Assembly (NCBI RefSeq): GCF_001712755.1 | Contig: NZ_MDKC01000036.1 | Span: 210,503-274,502 of the forward strand | Source of the DNA: Gottfriedia luciferensis | GTDB taxonomy: Bacteria > Bacillota > Bacilli > Bacillales > Bacillaceae_G | Reading direction: 5' to 3' | Length of the DNA stretch: 64,000 bases | Shown here: positions 54,958 through 63,953 of the stretch, piece by piece | How the letters are laid out: the number at the start of each line of letters is the position of its first letter | Position numbering within the stretch: the stretch's first letter is position 1 | Translations under genes and position numbers: made by a program | The notes under the pieces: model-generated | Databases searched by the model: none | What the model saw: only the letters and a program-made list of their open reading frames with translations | What the model was told of the DNA's origin: nothing

Positions 54958-56094
54958 TTACGACACCCTCTTCACAAGTCTGATAACTTTTCTTAATGGA
55001 CTGGTCACTTTCCAAAAATTACTATTTCTTATTTTTGATGACTTTTTATAATCTTTCTCTAGTTCTTTGCTTATTTTAAACCACCATCTTCTAGAAATTA
55101 ATAAAAGATTATAATCTAAAGCTTCCACGATATGACCAGAGCTAATTAAACTAATAATTGGTTCCTCTACTTCCATATATTCCTTAGTTATATCTGAATC
55201 ATATCCTACCGCTACATCTTTTATTAAATTTAATAGATAATGTTGTTGATCTTTTGTTAACTTCTTAAAATCCGCATCTCCAATTTTCCAAAAAATAGAT
55301 CTAAACACATTTATTTGAAAATATTTAAATTCTTTTTGTGTAAGTAAAGGTTTAATAATTAAAGCCGATTTTACATCGTTTTCTACAGTACTAATAATAT
55401 CTCTTTGTGTTAGAGATAAATTTTTCTCATCATTTCTTGCTCGATATAAATAAATTACTTCAGGAATATAACTGAACTTTTTGGCTTTAGAGAATAATTG
55501 AATGTCATAATATTTGTCTTCACCATTTTTCATACCTTCAATAAAATTTATTTTATTTTTTAATAAAAACTCAGTTTTAACTAACTTTAAAATAATTGCT
55601 GTTTTAACTTGATAGAAAAATGGAACATTATCAATATTTACATCTATATATTTCTTTTGTAATTGGTATTGCTTAAATGTAACGTGTTCATGCCTACGTT
55701 TAGTTTCATCATCAAAACTTTGCATCTTACCCATTACAAAATCAGACTCACTATTTTCGATTACGTTAATTAATCTTTCATATGCATCCGCAGGTACAAT
55801 GTCATCCGGGTCTAAAAAGATTGTATACTTACCTGTGGCATTTTCTATTCCAACATTCCTTGGTTTACCTGGAGCACCAGAATTCTCTGTGAAATGAATT
55901 ACTTTAAAATTTTCATATTTCGCAGCATATTCATCAATAATGATAGGGGTACGATCTGTAGAGCAATCGTTTACCATAATTACTTCTAAATTTTCATAAC
56001 CAATCGTTTGGTTTAATAATGAATTTAAGCATTCATGAATATAATTTTCGACATTATAAATAGGCAAAATTACCGAGATTAACGGTTGATTCAT
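54958..56094 (-). CDS. GT2 family glycosyltransferase
   Basis: A 378-residue GT-A enzyme: ISVILPIYNVENYIHECLNS, VMVNDCSTDRTP, GAPGKPRNVGIENATGKYT and the metal-binding FLDPDD near 95. The tail ends in basic VTSPLRKVIRLVKRVS, similar to the FWKVTSPLR-type tails of teichoic acid enzymes. Transcribed just ahead of the 726-aa transferase, whose own GT2-like domain looks degenerate, so this protein may provide the active glycosyltransferase of the pair. Confidence 0.88.
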   Translation of the reverse strand: MNQPLISVILPIYNVENYIHECLNSLLNQTIGYENLEVIMVNDCSTDRTPIIIDEYAAKYENFKVIHFTENSGAPGKPRNVGIENATGKYTIFLDPDDIVPADAYERLINVIENSESDFVMGKMQSFDDETKRRHEHVTFKQYQLQKKYIDVNIDNVPFFYQVKTAIILKLVKTEFLLKNKINFIEGMKNGEDKYYDIQLFSKAKKFSYIPEVIYLYRARNDEKNLSLTQRDIISTVENDVKSALIIKPLLTQKEFKYFQINVFRSIFWKIGDADFKKLTKDQQHYLLNLIKDVAVGYDSDITKEYMEVEEPIISLISSGHIVEALDYNLLLISRRWWFKISKELEKDYKKSSKIRNSNFWKVTSPLRKVIRLVKRVS

Positions 56095-56499
56095 CCCTTA
56101 TCCTCCTTGAATTAAAATTTAATTTCTCATTAAAATAAGCAGTTTTTTTTAATCAGTTTTTAATGATATAACTAGTAATCTACGACATTATATTTTTCTG
56201 AAAAAACATAACATTAAGAATTATATTTGAGCATAAAAAAATTGTAAATTTCGCATAAAAAAAACTTACAATTTTGTAATAGAATTGTCATTTATTGATA
56301 TAAAATGTATTATAACATAAAAAAATGTTACTTATAAACGGTAAATAAAATTATAGTTAGAAAATGATTAAAAGAATCTTATTTAGGGATATTTACCAAA
56401 ACATTAGAAAAAAATTGGAATTAACTAAGCTATTAGTTCTAGTTAAAATTACTCATAAACCACATATATAAAGAAGCCTAAATTACTATACTCTGAAAT
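56095..56499. other. Intergenic, nothing recognised
   Basis: About 400 bp of very AT-rich DNA between the GT2 gene start and the rfb terminator. It presumably carries the promoter of the GT2 unit, but I could not pick a convincing one. No frame or RNA seen. Confidence 0.4.
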
Positions 56500-56534
56500 A
56501 AAAAAAGACGTTTTCAAATGAAAAGAAAACGTCT
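56500..56534 (-). terminator. Terminator of the rfbACDB operon
   Basis: AGACGTTTTC (56506-56515) pairs with GAAAACGTCT (56525-56534); TTTTTTTATTTC follows on the minus strand. Confidence 0.8.
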
Positions 56535-56585
56535 AAATTACTCTTATTATTTATAATGAAATTTCCTCATCAAGTTCATTTCTAT

Positions 56586-57596
56586 TTATTTACCATATTG
56601 TTTTTCAAAATACTGTTTATACTCACCTGAAACAATCATTTCCCACCATTCCTTATTATCTACATACCATTCAACAGTTTGAACAATACCGGTATCAAAA
56701 TTATAAGTTGGTTTCCAGCCTAGTCTTTCTAGTTTACTTGGATCAATCGCATATCTTTTGTCATGACCTAAGCGATCTTGTACAAATTGGATTAATTCTT
56801 CAGATTTTCCAAGAGTAGATATGATTGTTTTAACAACCTCTAAATTTGTCCGTTCATTATGGCCACCTACATTGTAAACTTCTCCATTTTCTCCTTTATG
56901 CATTACTAGATCAATAGCTGAGCAATGATCAAGAACATGTAACCAGTCACGAATATTTTCACCAGTACCATAAACAGGAACTTTTTGGTCATTTAGAACT
57001 CGTGAAATTGTTAATGGAATTAACTTCTCTGGAAAGTGATAGGGTCCGTAATTATTTGAACAACGTGTGATATTCATAGGAAAGCCATATGTTTCATGAT
57101 AGGCACGAACTAGTAAATCAGATGATGCTTTACTTGCAGAGTAAGGGCTATTCGGTTGTAGAGGTGTATCTTCTGTAAAAAAGGTTGTAGGGTCAAAATC
57201 TAGATCACCGTACACTTCATCTGTAGATACATGTACAAATTTTTTAACGTTTATCGCTTTTGAAGCATCTAGTAAAACTTGAGTTCCTAAAACATTTGTT
57301 GTCACGAATATACCTGGGTCTGTAATTGAGCGATCAACATGACTTTCTGCTGCGAAGTGGATGACATAGTCGAACTTTTCTTTTTTAAATAATGTCATGA
57401 TTTCTTCACGGTTTGAAATATCAATTTTGATAAAATGATATTTTTCATTTTGTTCGATGTTTTTATGCTTTGTTAAGTCACCTGCATAGGTTAATGCATC
57501 TAGATTATATATTGAATAGGATGGGTATTTATTGATCATGTATTGAACAAAGTTTCCACCGATAAATCCGGCACCGCCTGTAACAGCTACTTTCAT
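56586..57596 (-). CDS. rfbB: dTDP-glucose 4,6-dehydratase RfbB
   Basis: A 336-residue extended SDR: VTGGAGFIGGNFVQYMINK, HFAAESHVDRSI, STDEVYGDLDFD, YSASKASSDLLVRAYHETYG and RCSNNYGPYHFPEKLIPL are diagnostic. It converts dTDP-glucose to dTDP-4-keto-6-deoxyglucose, step two of dTDP-L-rhamnose synthesis. Last gene of the rfbACDB operon; 3 bp separate it from rfbD. Confidence 0.96.
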   Translation of the reverse strand: MKVAVTGGAGFIGGNFVQYMINKYPSYSIYNLDALTYAGDLTKHKNIEQNEKYHFIKIDISNREEIMTLFKKEKFDYVIHFAAESHVDRSITDPGIFVTTNVLGTQVLLDASKAINVKKFVHVSTDEVYGDLDFDPTTFFTEDTPLQPNSPYSASKASSDLLVRAYHETYGFPMNITRCSNNYGPYHFPEKLIPLTISRVLNDQKVPVYGTGENIRDWLHVLDHCSAIDLVMHKGENGEVYNVGGHNERTNLEVVKTIISTLGKSEELIQFVQDRLGHDKRYAIDPSKLERLGWKPTYNFDTGIVQTVEWYVDNKEWWEMIVSGEYKQYFEKQYGK

Positions 57597-57599
57597 GTT

Positions 57600-58460
57600 T
57601 TACTGTACCTCGTCTCTTTTATTTAATTGAACTAAATATCTAGCTAATGCGTCTTGCCATGAAGGTAAGGATTGAAAGCCATTCTCTACTAGCTTTTGTT
57701 TTAATAATCTCGAATTTTTCGGTCTAGATGCTCGAGTAGGGTAGTCTTCGGATGCAATCGATTTTACGAAAGTTTTACTATTGGTTTGTTTAAAAATTTC
57801 TTTTGCAAAATTAGCCCAACTAGTATAACCATCATTAGTTGCGTGATAGATTCCATAATTATCAGTTTTAATTAAATCTACTATTAATCTAGCTAGATCA
57901 ACTGTATAGGTTGGAGAACCGATTTGATCTCCGACTATATTTAATTCATCTCTAGTTTCTGATAACCTTAGCATTGTTTTAATAAAATTATTCCCATTAA
58001 CCCCAAAGACCCACGAAATACGAATGATAAAATAGTTTTCAATTAATGATTGAACAACTTTTTCGCCTTCATACTTTGTTAATCCATAATAACCGATTGG
58101 ATCCGGTTGGTCATCTTCATTAAAAGGACTTTCACCTTTCCCATTAAATACATAGTCCGTACTAATATAAATGAACTTGGAATGATGATTTTTCGCAGCT
58201 TCAACTAAATATCTCGTTCCTTCAACATTTACATTCCAGCAATTCTCTTTATCATCTTCAGCTTTGTCTACCGCTGTATAGGCAGCACAGTGGATAATAA
58301 CATCTGGTTCATATGAATCTACTAAAGAAAAAACTGATTCCCTATTAGTAATATCAAGCTCTTGTCGATTGTAACCCTTAACATTTAAACCATGTCGTTC
58401 ACACTCTCGAACGACATCAAAGCCTAGTTGCCCACCGTAACCAGTTACTAAAACCTTCAT
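57600..58460 (-). CDS. rfbD: dTDP-4-dehydrorhamnose reductase RfbD
   Basis: A 286-residue SDR: VTGYGGQLGFDVVRECE, IHCAAYTAVDKAE, YISTDYVFNGKGESPF and YYGLTKYEGEKVV. It performs the final NADPH-dependent reduction to dTDP-L-rhamnose. Third gene of the operon, 5 bp after rfbC. Confidence 0.96.
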   Translation of the reverse strand: MKVLVTGYGGQLGFDVVRECERHGLNVKGYNRQELDITNRESVFSLVDSYEPDVIIHCAAYTAVDKAEDDKENCWNVNVEGTRYLVEAAKNHHSKFIYISTDYVFNGKGESPFNEDDQPDPIGYYGLTKYEGEKVVQSLIENYFIIRISWVFGVNGNNFIKTMLRLSETRDELNIVGDQIGSPTYTVDLARLIVDLIKTDNYGIYHATNDGYTSWANFAKEIFKQTNSKTFVKSIASEDYPTRASRPKNSRLLKQKLVENGFQSLPSWQDALARYLVQLNKRDEVQ

Positions 58461-58465
58461 ATATA

Positions 58466-59026
58466 TTACTCCTTATAGAAAAAATTATTTTCAGCATCCT
58501 TTAATAATGGTGCGATTTTGTCTTTTGCGGATAATAATGGAGAAATATTATTTGGCCATTTCACCTGAATTACAGGGTCATTCCAAACAATGCCACGATC
58601 ACATTCAGGTGAATATAGCTCATCAACTTTATATTGGACTTCCACATCATCTGTTAAAGTCATAAAACCGTGGGCAAACCCTTTTGGAATCAATAATTGT
58701 TTTTTATTTTCGGCACTTAACTCGATACCGAACCACTTTCCGTAAGTCGGACTCCCTTTCCGAATATCGACAGCCACATCAAATATGGTACCCCTTGTAC
58801 AACGAACTAATTTCGTTTGTGCTTTTGGAGACAACTGATAATGTAACCCACGCAATGTTCCCTTCAATGCAGAAAATGATTGATTATCTTGAACAAAATT
58901 TAAATCCACTCCATAATCCTTCATTTTAGAATCATTATATGTTTCCATAAACCAACCACGGTGATCACCAAAAACAGTCGGTTCAATAACTACAATTCCT
59001 TTTATAAAAGTTTCTGTAATTTTCAT
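58466..59026 (-). CDS. rfbC: dTDP-4-dehydrorhamnose 3,5-epimerase RfbC
   Basis: A 186-residue cupin: VFGDHRGWFMETYN, FVQDNQSFSALKGTLRGLHY (base histidine in RGLHY), LVRCTRGTIFDVAVDIRKGS and IPKGFAHGFMTL. It epimerises the keto-sugar made by RfbB. Second gene of the operon, 18 bp after rfbA. Confidence 0.96.
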   Translation of the reverse strand: MKITETFIKGIVVIEPTVFGDHRGWFMETYNDSKMKDYGVDLNFVQDNQSFSALKGTLRGLHYQLSPKAQTKLVRCTRGTIFDVAVDIRKGSPTYGKWFGIELSAENKKQLLIPKGFAHGFMTLTDDVEVQYKVDELYSPECDRGIVWNDPVIQVKWPNNISPLLSAKDKIAPLLKDAENNFFYKE

Positions 59027-59044
59027 TGATAATGACCCCTTAAG

Positions 59045-59923
59045 CTAATATTTAATCTCTCCATTTGCAACTTTTCGTAAATAGTTACCATAACTTGTTT
59101 TACTAAGCGATTCGCTTAAATGTAATAATTGTTCTTTGTTAATCCACCCATTAATATAAGCGACCTCTTCAGGAGCAGATATTTTAATTCCTTGATGCTC
59201 TTCAATTGTTTTGACAAAATTTGTTGCCGATACTAAACTTTCATGTGTTCCAGTATCTAACCACGTATAACCGCGACCAAGTAACTCCACTTCTAATTCA
59301 CCCAAATTTAAATAAGCTTCATTTACAGAAGTAATCTCCAACTCACCACGATTGGATGGTTTTACGTTTTTAGCAATTTCAATGACACGATTATCATAAA
59401 AATACAATCCAGTTACTGCATAATTTGATTTCGGAGCAACTGGCTTTTCTTCAATACTCAAAACTTTCCCAGACTCATCAAATTCTACAACACCAAATCG
59501 CTCAGGGTCCTGTACATGATAACCGAACACAGTTGCCCCATTTTCTTTCATTGCCGCTTTCTTTAAAATACTGCGTAACCCGCTGCCATAATAAATATTG
59601 TCACCTAATATCATCGCAACAGAGTCGTTTCCTATAAACTCTTCACCAATAATAAACGCTTGAGCCAACCCATCCGGACTAGGTTGTACTTTATATTTCA
59701 ACGAAACTCCAAACTGAGAACCATCACCTAATAAAGCCTCAAAGCGAGGCAAATCCTCTGGAGTCGATATAATTAAAATCTCTCTAATACCTGCCAGCAT
59801 TAAAGTAGATAACGGATAATAAATCATTGGTTTATCATACACAGGCAATAGCTGCTTACTAGTCACCATCGTTAATGGATAAAGTCGAGTACCACTACCA
59901 CCTGCAAGTATAATCCCTTTTAT
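59045..59923 (-). CDS. rfbA: Glucose-1-phosphate thymidylyltransferase RfbA with an ATA start codon
   Basis: The protein makes dTDP-glucose, the entry step to dTDP-rhamnose. From the first in-frame ATG (59867-59869) it would begin [20 protein letters not shown] and lack the nucleotide-binding block. Reading upstream in frame gives [18 protein letters not shown], the expected N-terminus with GGSGTRL, starting at an ATA (59921-59923). AGGAGG lies exactly 8 bases before that ATA, and no ATG, GTG or TTG fits there. The family normally starts MKGIILAGG, so an ATG seems to have become ATA. Downstream motifs ([28 protein letters not shown]) are intact. First gene of the operon. Confidence 0.9.
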   Translation of the reverse strand: MKGIILAGGSGTRLYPLTMVTSKQLLPVYDKPMIYYPLSTLMLAGIREILIISTPEDLPRFEALLGDGSQFGVSLKYKVQPSPDGLAQAFIIGEEFIGNDSVAMILGDNIYYGSGLRSILKKAAMKENGATVFGYHVQDPERFGVVEFDESGKVLSIEEKPVAPKSNYAVTGLYFYDNRVIEIAKNVKPSNRGELEITSVNEAYLNLGELEVELLGRGYTWLDTGTHESLVSATNFVKTIEEHQGIKISAPEEVAYINGWINKEQLLHLSESLSKTSYGNYLRKVANGEIKY

Positions 59924-59933
59924 CGCAAAGACC

Positions 59934-59949
59934 TCCTAAACATTTAGGA
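59934..59949. promoter_or_regulatory. Palindrome overlapping the rfbA ribosome binding site
   Basis: TCCTAAA-CA-TTTAGGA is a 7-bp inverted repeat. Its promoter-distal arm supplies part of the AGGAGG ribosome binding site of rfbA, so folding could lower translation. Confidence 0.45.
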
Positions 59950-60080
59950 ATATATATATTATTATGATGGTGGTTAAAGGGTTGTGTAGGTTAAATTCTT
60001 AGGGGATTTGAATGAAATGGTGAATTCAGTTGAAATCTTCGTAGAGGGAAAGTAGGTTCCTAGGGGTAAAAATGACATAA

Positions 60081-60124
60081 AAAAAGAACCACCGTTAAAA
60101 AGTTATTTTTTAACGGTGGTTCTT
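60081..60124 (-). terminator. Terminator of the LCP gene
   Basis: AAGAACCACCGTTAAAA (60084-60100) pairs with TTTTAACGGTGGTTCTT (60108-60124), a 17-bp stem, with TTTTTTTATG after it on the minus strand. Confidence 0.85.
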
Positions 60125-60136
60125 GAGAATTAGCTG

Positions 60137-61090
60137 TTATTTTATTTCTGAAGATAATTCTAAGTGCTGACGAAGATCATTCGATATTTTATCTTTTTCA
60201 TCTTTCGGAACAATAAAATAATAAATTTTATCAATCATCTTGCCTTCACCTTTAACTTGAGTCTTACTAATATTTTGCGCAGCCTGACGGTAATCCTTTT
60301 GAATCGAAACCATATCACCTAGAGTAATATTCGTCACAACATTCTTTTGGATTGCTTGTAAAATCGATTGATAGTTTGTTAAAGAAGAAATTGAAGCTCC
60401 CTTTTTAATAACCGCTTCAAGAATTTCTCTTTGTCGAAGCTCTCGACCAAAGTCTCCACGTGGATCTAACTTACGCATACGAGTGAACTTTAAGGCATCA
60501 TCACCATTTAAATGAAGTGGTCCTTTCGTAAAATGTACACCACCATAAGTAAAGTCTAAGTCATTATTTACATCAACTCCACCTACTGCTTCAACAATAT
60601 CCTTAAAGCCTTCCATATTAACTTCAAGATAATAATCAATTGGAATATTCAAGAAGTTTTCAACTGTATCAACAGACATTTGAATTCCACCAAATGCATA
60701 TGCATGGTTAATTTTATCTTCTTTACCTTTTCCAACAATCTCAGTTCTAGTATCACGTGGAATACTTACCATTTTTGTTGTATTAGTATTCGGATTAACC
60801 GTTAACACAATCATAGAATCCGAACGACCTTTATCACCAGGACGATGATCCACCCCTAATAGTAAAATAGAGAAAGGTTCTTTCTTTTCAACATTTACTT
60901 CTTCTTTTCGTTTATCTGTTTTCTTTATGTCTTTATAAATTGCGTCTGATGTTTTATTTACATTGTGGTAGATTGAATATGCATAACCGCCTATTCCTAG
61001 ACCGATGACAACTAGTACACTTAGTACGATTATAAGTACTTTTTTTGCTGTGGACATTTTTTTAGATGAGCGTTTTTCTGATTTGGACAA
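60137..61090 (-). CDS. LytR-CpsA-Psr (LCP) family wall polymer ligase
   Basis: A 317-residue protein with a short cytoplasmic basic end, one membrane anchor (VLIIVLSVLVVIGLGIGGYA, about 18-37) and an outer LCP domain: FSILLLGVDHRPGDKGRSDS, VSIPRDTRTEIVGKGKEDKI and RKLDPRGDFGRELRQREIL. The conserved arginines and aspartates that hold polyprenyl phosphate are present. LCP enzymes (TagTUV) move teichoic acids or other glycopolymers from lipid carrier onto peptidoglycan, so this is the likely last step for the polymer made here. TTG start with AAAGGAG 7 bases upstream. Confidence 0.93.
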   Translation of the reverse strand: MSKSEKRSSKKMSTAKKVLIIVLSVLVVIGLGIGGYAYSIYHNVNKTSDAIYKDIKKTDKRKEEVNVEKKEPFSILLLGVDHRPGDKGRSDSMIVLTVNPNTNTTKMVSIPRDTRTEIVGKGKEDKINHAYAFGGIQMSVDTVENFLNIPIDYYLEVNMEGFKDIVEAVGGVDVNNDLDFTYGGVHFTKGPLHLNGDDALKFTRMRKLDPRGDFGRELRQREILEAVIKKGASISSLTNYQSILQAIQKNVVTNITLGDMVSIQKDYRQAAQNISKTQVKGEGKMIDKIYYFIVPKDEKDKISNDLRQHLELSSEIK

Positions 61091-61307
61091 GATTTTTCTC
61101 CTTTAATTATGAACTTATTTTCCGATGAAAAATAGTCAGAATTACTTACCTTTATATCTTACTTGTTTAGATAGGTATTTGCATAATTTTTATCGGTAAA
61201 TTTCTTGTAATATTAAGTAAATAACATGGCCTCTTCATAAAAAGAAAGTCGTGTTAAATTTAGTTCATAATATATTTTTTATGGCACTCCTATCTAAATT
61301 ACAACAA

Positions 61308-62264
61308 TTAATAATTTTCCCAAGCATCCAAAATTATTTCTTCTAATTTATCGTATTTAGGTTTCCATCCTAAATTTTTCTGAGCTTTCTCACTAGAAGC
61401 AACGGATTTTACGGGATCTCCTATCCTACGTTCCGAAAACTCGAACGGAATATTTATTCCTGTAACTTTTTTGGCAGTTTCATAGGTTTCTAAAACTGAG
61501 AATCCTTTACCATTACCTAAATTGTAAATCCCAACTTCTGTTGTTCCATTAAATAATCCTTCAGCAGCTAAAATATGAGCATTTACTAGGTCTTCTACAT
61601 GAATAAAGTCTCTAATACATGTACCGTCAATAGTGTTATAATCATTCCCAAATATAGTCACTTTATCAACTAATCCCTTAGCAACATTTAATATTCTAGG
61701 TATTAGGACAGTTTGATTTAATGGTGAATATCCTGTTTTCTTCCCTCCAGCTACATTAAAATACCTAAAAATTATATACTCAAGCCCATAAGATTTGTGA
61801 CTCCATTGAATCATTTTTTCACTTGCTAACTTTGTTTCGCCATAAGGATTTATACAATTAGTAATATCATTTTCATTAATTAACTCTTTGTCAAGTAATC
61901 CATAAACTGCAGCAGTAGAAGAAAATACAATCTTTGTAACGTTATGTTTCTTCATTGAAGTTAATAGTGAGTTTACACCATTAACATTATTATCATAATA
62001 TTCTAATGAATATTGTATACTTTCAGGTGCGATTAACTTTGCTGCAAAGTGCATGACAAGATCAATTTTTTCGTTTATAAATATTTCGTCTAATACATTG
62101 CTATCTCTAATGTCGCCCTTATAGAACGGGATATCTTTTACTAAAGCTTCTTCTGATCCTGTAGAAAGATTATCAAGGACAACTACCTCATGATTTTGCC
62201 TTAATAGTGCTTTTACAGCATAACTTCCAATGTATCCCGCACCACCTGTAACTAATACTTTCAT
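61308..62264 (-). CDS. galE: UDP-glucose 4-epimerase GalE
   Basis: A 318-residue extended SDR: VTGGAGYIGSYAVKALL, VVLDNLSTGSEEAL, VFSSTAAVYG, NPYGETKLASEKMI (catalytic Y-x3-K) and FRYFNVAGG followed by DGTCIRDFIHVEDL. It interconverts UDP-glucose and UDP-galactose, and in some relatives the N-acetyl forms. It supplies a hexose donor to the polymer. Single gene flanked by AT-rich gaps of about 200 and 90 bp. Confidence 0.93.
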   Translation of the reverse strand: MKVLVTGGAGYIGSYAVKALLRQNHEVVVLDNLSTGSEEALVKDIPFYKGDIRDSNVLDEIFINEKIDLVMHFAAKLIAPESIQYSLEYYDNNVNGVNSLLTSMKKHNVTKIVFSSTAAVYGLLDKELINENDITNCINPYGETKLASEKMIQWSHKSYGLEYIIFRYFNVAGGKKTGYSPLNQTVLIPRILNVAKGLVDKVTIFGNDYNTIDGTCIRDFIHVEDLVNAHILAAEGLFNGTTEVGIYNLGNGKGFSVLETYETAKKVTGINIPFEFSERRIGDPVKSVASSEKAQKNLGWKPKYDKLEEIILDAWENY

Positions 62265-62356
62265 CTTACATTCTCCTTACAAAAATTTAATTTTTTTTAT
62301 TGAATCGTTTGAATTTATGTAATACCAAAACTATCAAATGCAAAAATATTATAAAT

Positions 62357-63760
62357 TTATTTTAAAAGGACACTCTTTAACCTGCTTTTTATCTTTTGAA
62401 TAGTGGTCTTTGGGTTAAATGGGTACGAAAGTAATTTATCGTAATTTAGTTTGGTAATAACTCTAAATAAACTTGAACCATCTGAATAAATATCTACATT
62501 TTTCAAACTTAGTCCTATCATAATGAAATCTCTGTTATTCATAGGTGATATTTCTTCTAAAGAAATATCTTGTTCAAATGGAAATTGACTGCCCCATATC
62601 CCTTGCCTCTGCTCCCAATAAAATAGATCTTTAATATTAATATTGTATTTTTCACAATACGAAAAATTATTCTTATACCATTTCCGTGCATTCTCAATTA
62701 AAAGCTGATTTTTAATAATTTTAATGGAGTTTATAAAATCATTCTCATCTTTTGGAAAACTAGCCCCATAATAAGATTTCAATACTTCTCCGCCGTTTCC
62801 ATTAATATTTATTAAACCTTTAATCTGTCTGTTATTATGATAATGATATTGAATAATACCAATCTTTGGTAAAATCCTTGGAAATATATGAGATTGGAAA
62901 TATTTTTCAGTAAAGTCTGGTTTTAGAGACTTTATATCATAATCACTAAAATCAAGATTAAAATCTCTCGAAATTGTTTTAGCTATTATTCTATCCATCT
63001 TTGTATTTGGCAAATTAAATAAATAATATTTTATTTGATTTTTATATTCTAAAGAAGCAGATAGTAATAATCTTGAATCATACCCAGCTGTTAAAGGCTG
63101 TATTAGTTTAAATTCATTTGAAAGAAATCTATAAGTCCCTTTCAATATTTCATTCATATAATTAATCTTATCTTCATTACTCAATTCATACTTAGAAATT
63201 CCACGTTTTTTAACAGTATTTTCTTTAAATGTATAATAATAATTAGGTAAAACTTGAAATATATCGTTATCATACCAATTTGGCCCTATCCATGGGCTCT
63301 CCAGATATTTATACAACTTACTATTAATAATTTGTTTAACATTTTTGGAAATTTCTAATTCTTTATTGCTGATTTCTATAAGAATTTTTTCGCTGGAAGA
63401 GATATATGTTTCATTTTTTTTTGAATAAACTAATATTCGTTTAGACGCAAAGGCATCTGGAAATATATATAAGTCGTCATTAAACTGAATTAAAATAACG
63501 TATCTTCCACTAATTCCATTAATCTTATTTATAAGAGTCTCAAAATTATCTGTATCACCAAGATAATTCGCCAATGTTTTTTTATTTAAATTTTTAATTG
63601 GATCAAACGCTATACCAATAATACACACTTTGCATTCATTTGAATAATAAGTGACTAAGTTATTATCACAGTAGACATACAGTCCGTTAAAGATTTCTTT
63701 CCTAAATCCCCTTAAAGTCTTTACTTCCTTTGTAGTAATATAGTACTGATTCCTATACAT
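62357..63760 (-). CDS. Asparagine synthetase-like protein without an N-terminal amidotransferase cysteine
   Basis: A protein of about 467 residues. The first 150 residues keep an Ntn/GATase II-like outline (NGISGRYVILIQFNDDLYIF, DAFASKRILVYS) but there is no Cys at position 2. From about 215 an ATP-pyrophosphatase-like domain carries LIQPLTAGYDSRLLLSASLE, matching the SGGxDS loop of asparagine synthetases as TAGYDSR. Such glutaminase-dead relatives are frequent in surface polysaccharide loci, where the reaction is usually unknown; amide or amino-acid attachment to the polymer is possible. The ATG at 63758-63760 follows AAAGGA; a TTG at 63775 overlaps it. Confidence 0.75.
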   Translation of the reverse strand: MYRNQYYITTKEVKTLRGFRKEIFNGLYVYCDNNLVTYYSNECKVCIIGIAFDPIKNLNKKTLANYLGDTDNFETLINKINGISGRYVILIQFNDDLYIFPDAFASKRILVYSKKNETYISSSEKILIEISNKELEISKNVKQIINSKLYKYLESPWIGPNWYDNDIFQVLPNYYYTFKENTVKKRGISKYELSNEDKINYMNEILKGTYRFLSNEFKLIQPLTAGYDSRLLLSASLEYKNQIKYYLFNLPNTKMDRIIAKTISRDFNLDFSDYDIKSLKPDFTEKYFQSHIFPRILPKIGIIQYHYHNNRQIKGLININGNGGEVLKSYYGASFPKDENDFINSIKIIKNQLLIENARKWYKNNFSYCEKYNINIKDLFYWEQRQGIWGSQFPFEQDISLEEISPMNNRDFIMIGLSLKNVDIYSDGSSLFRVITKLNYDKLLSYPFNPKTTIQKIKSRLKSVLLK

Positions 63761-63835
63761 CTTTAATCCTTTCAATATAGTTTTTATAAAATAGTTTTTA
63801 TGATTTAATTTTAATCGCTATATTTAAAACATAAA

Positions 63836-63886
63836 AAAGCTTCATAAATTCGGTTATTCCTAAAACCAAATTTATGAAACTTTTTA
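63836..63886. terminator. Hairpin near the window end, possibly bidirectional
   Basis: TTCATAAATT and AATTTATGAA pair, with an inner GGTT/AACC; T-runs lie on both sides (GCTTTTTTATG on minus, ACTTTTTATT on plus). Confidence 0.6.
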
Positions 63887-63953
63887 TTAAAAATAATATT
63901 TTAATTTATTTATTTCTTATATGACTTTTTATTTTTTTGAGGAGGAAGCAGAG

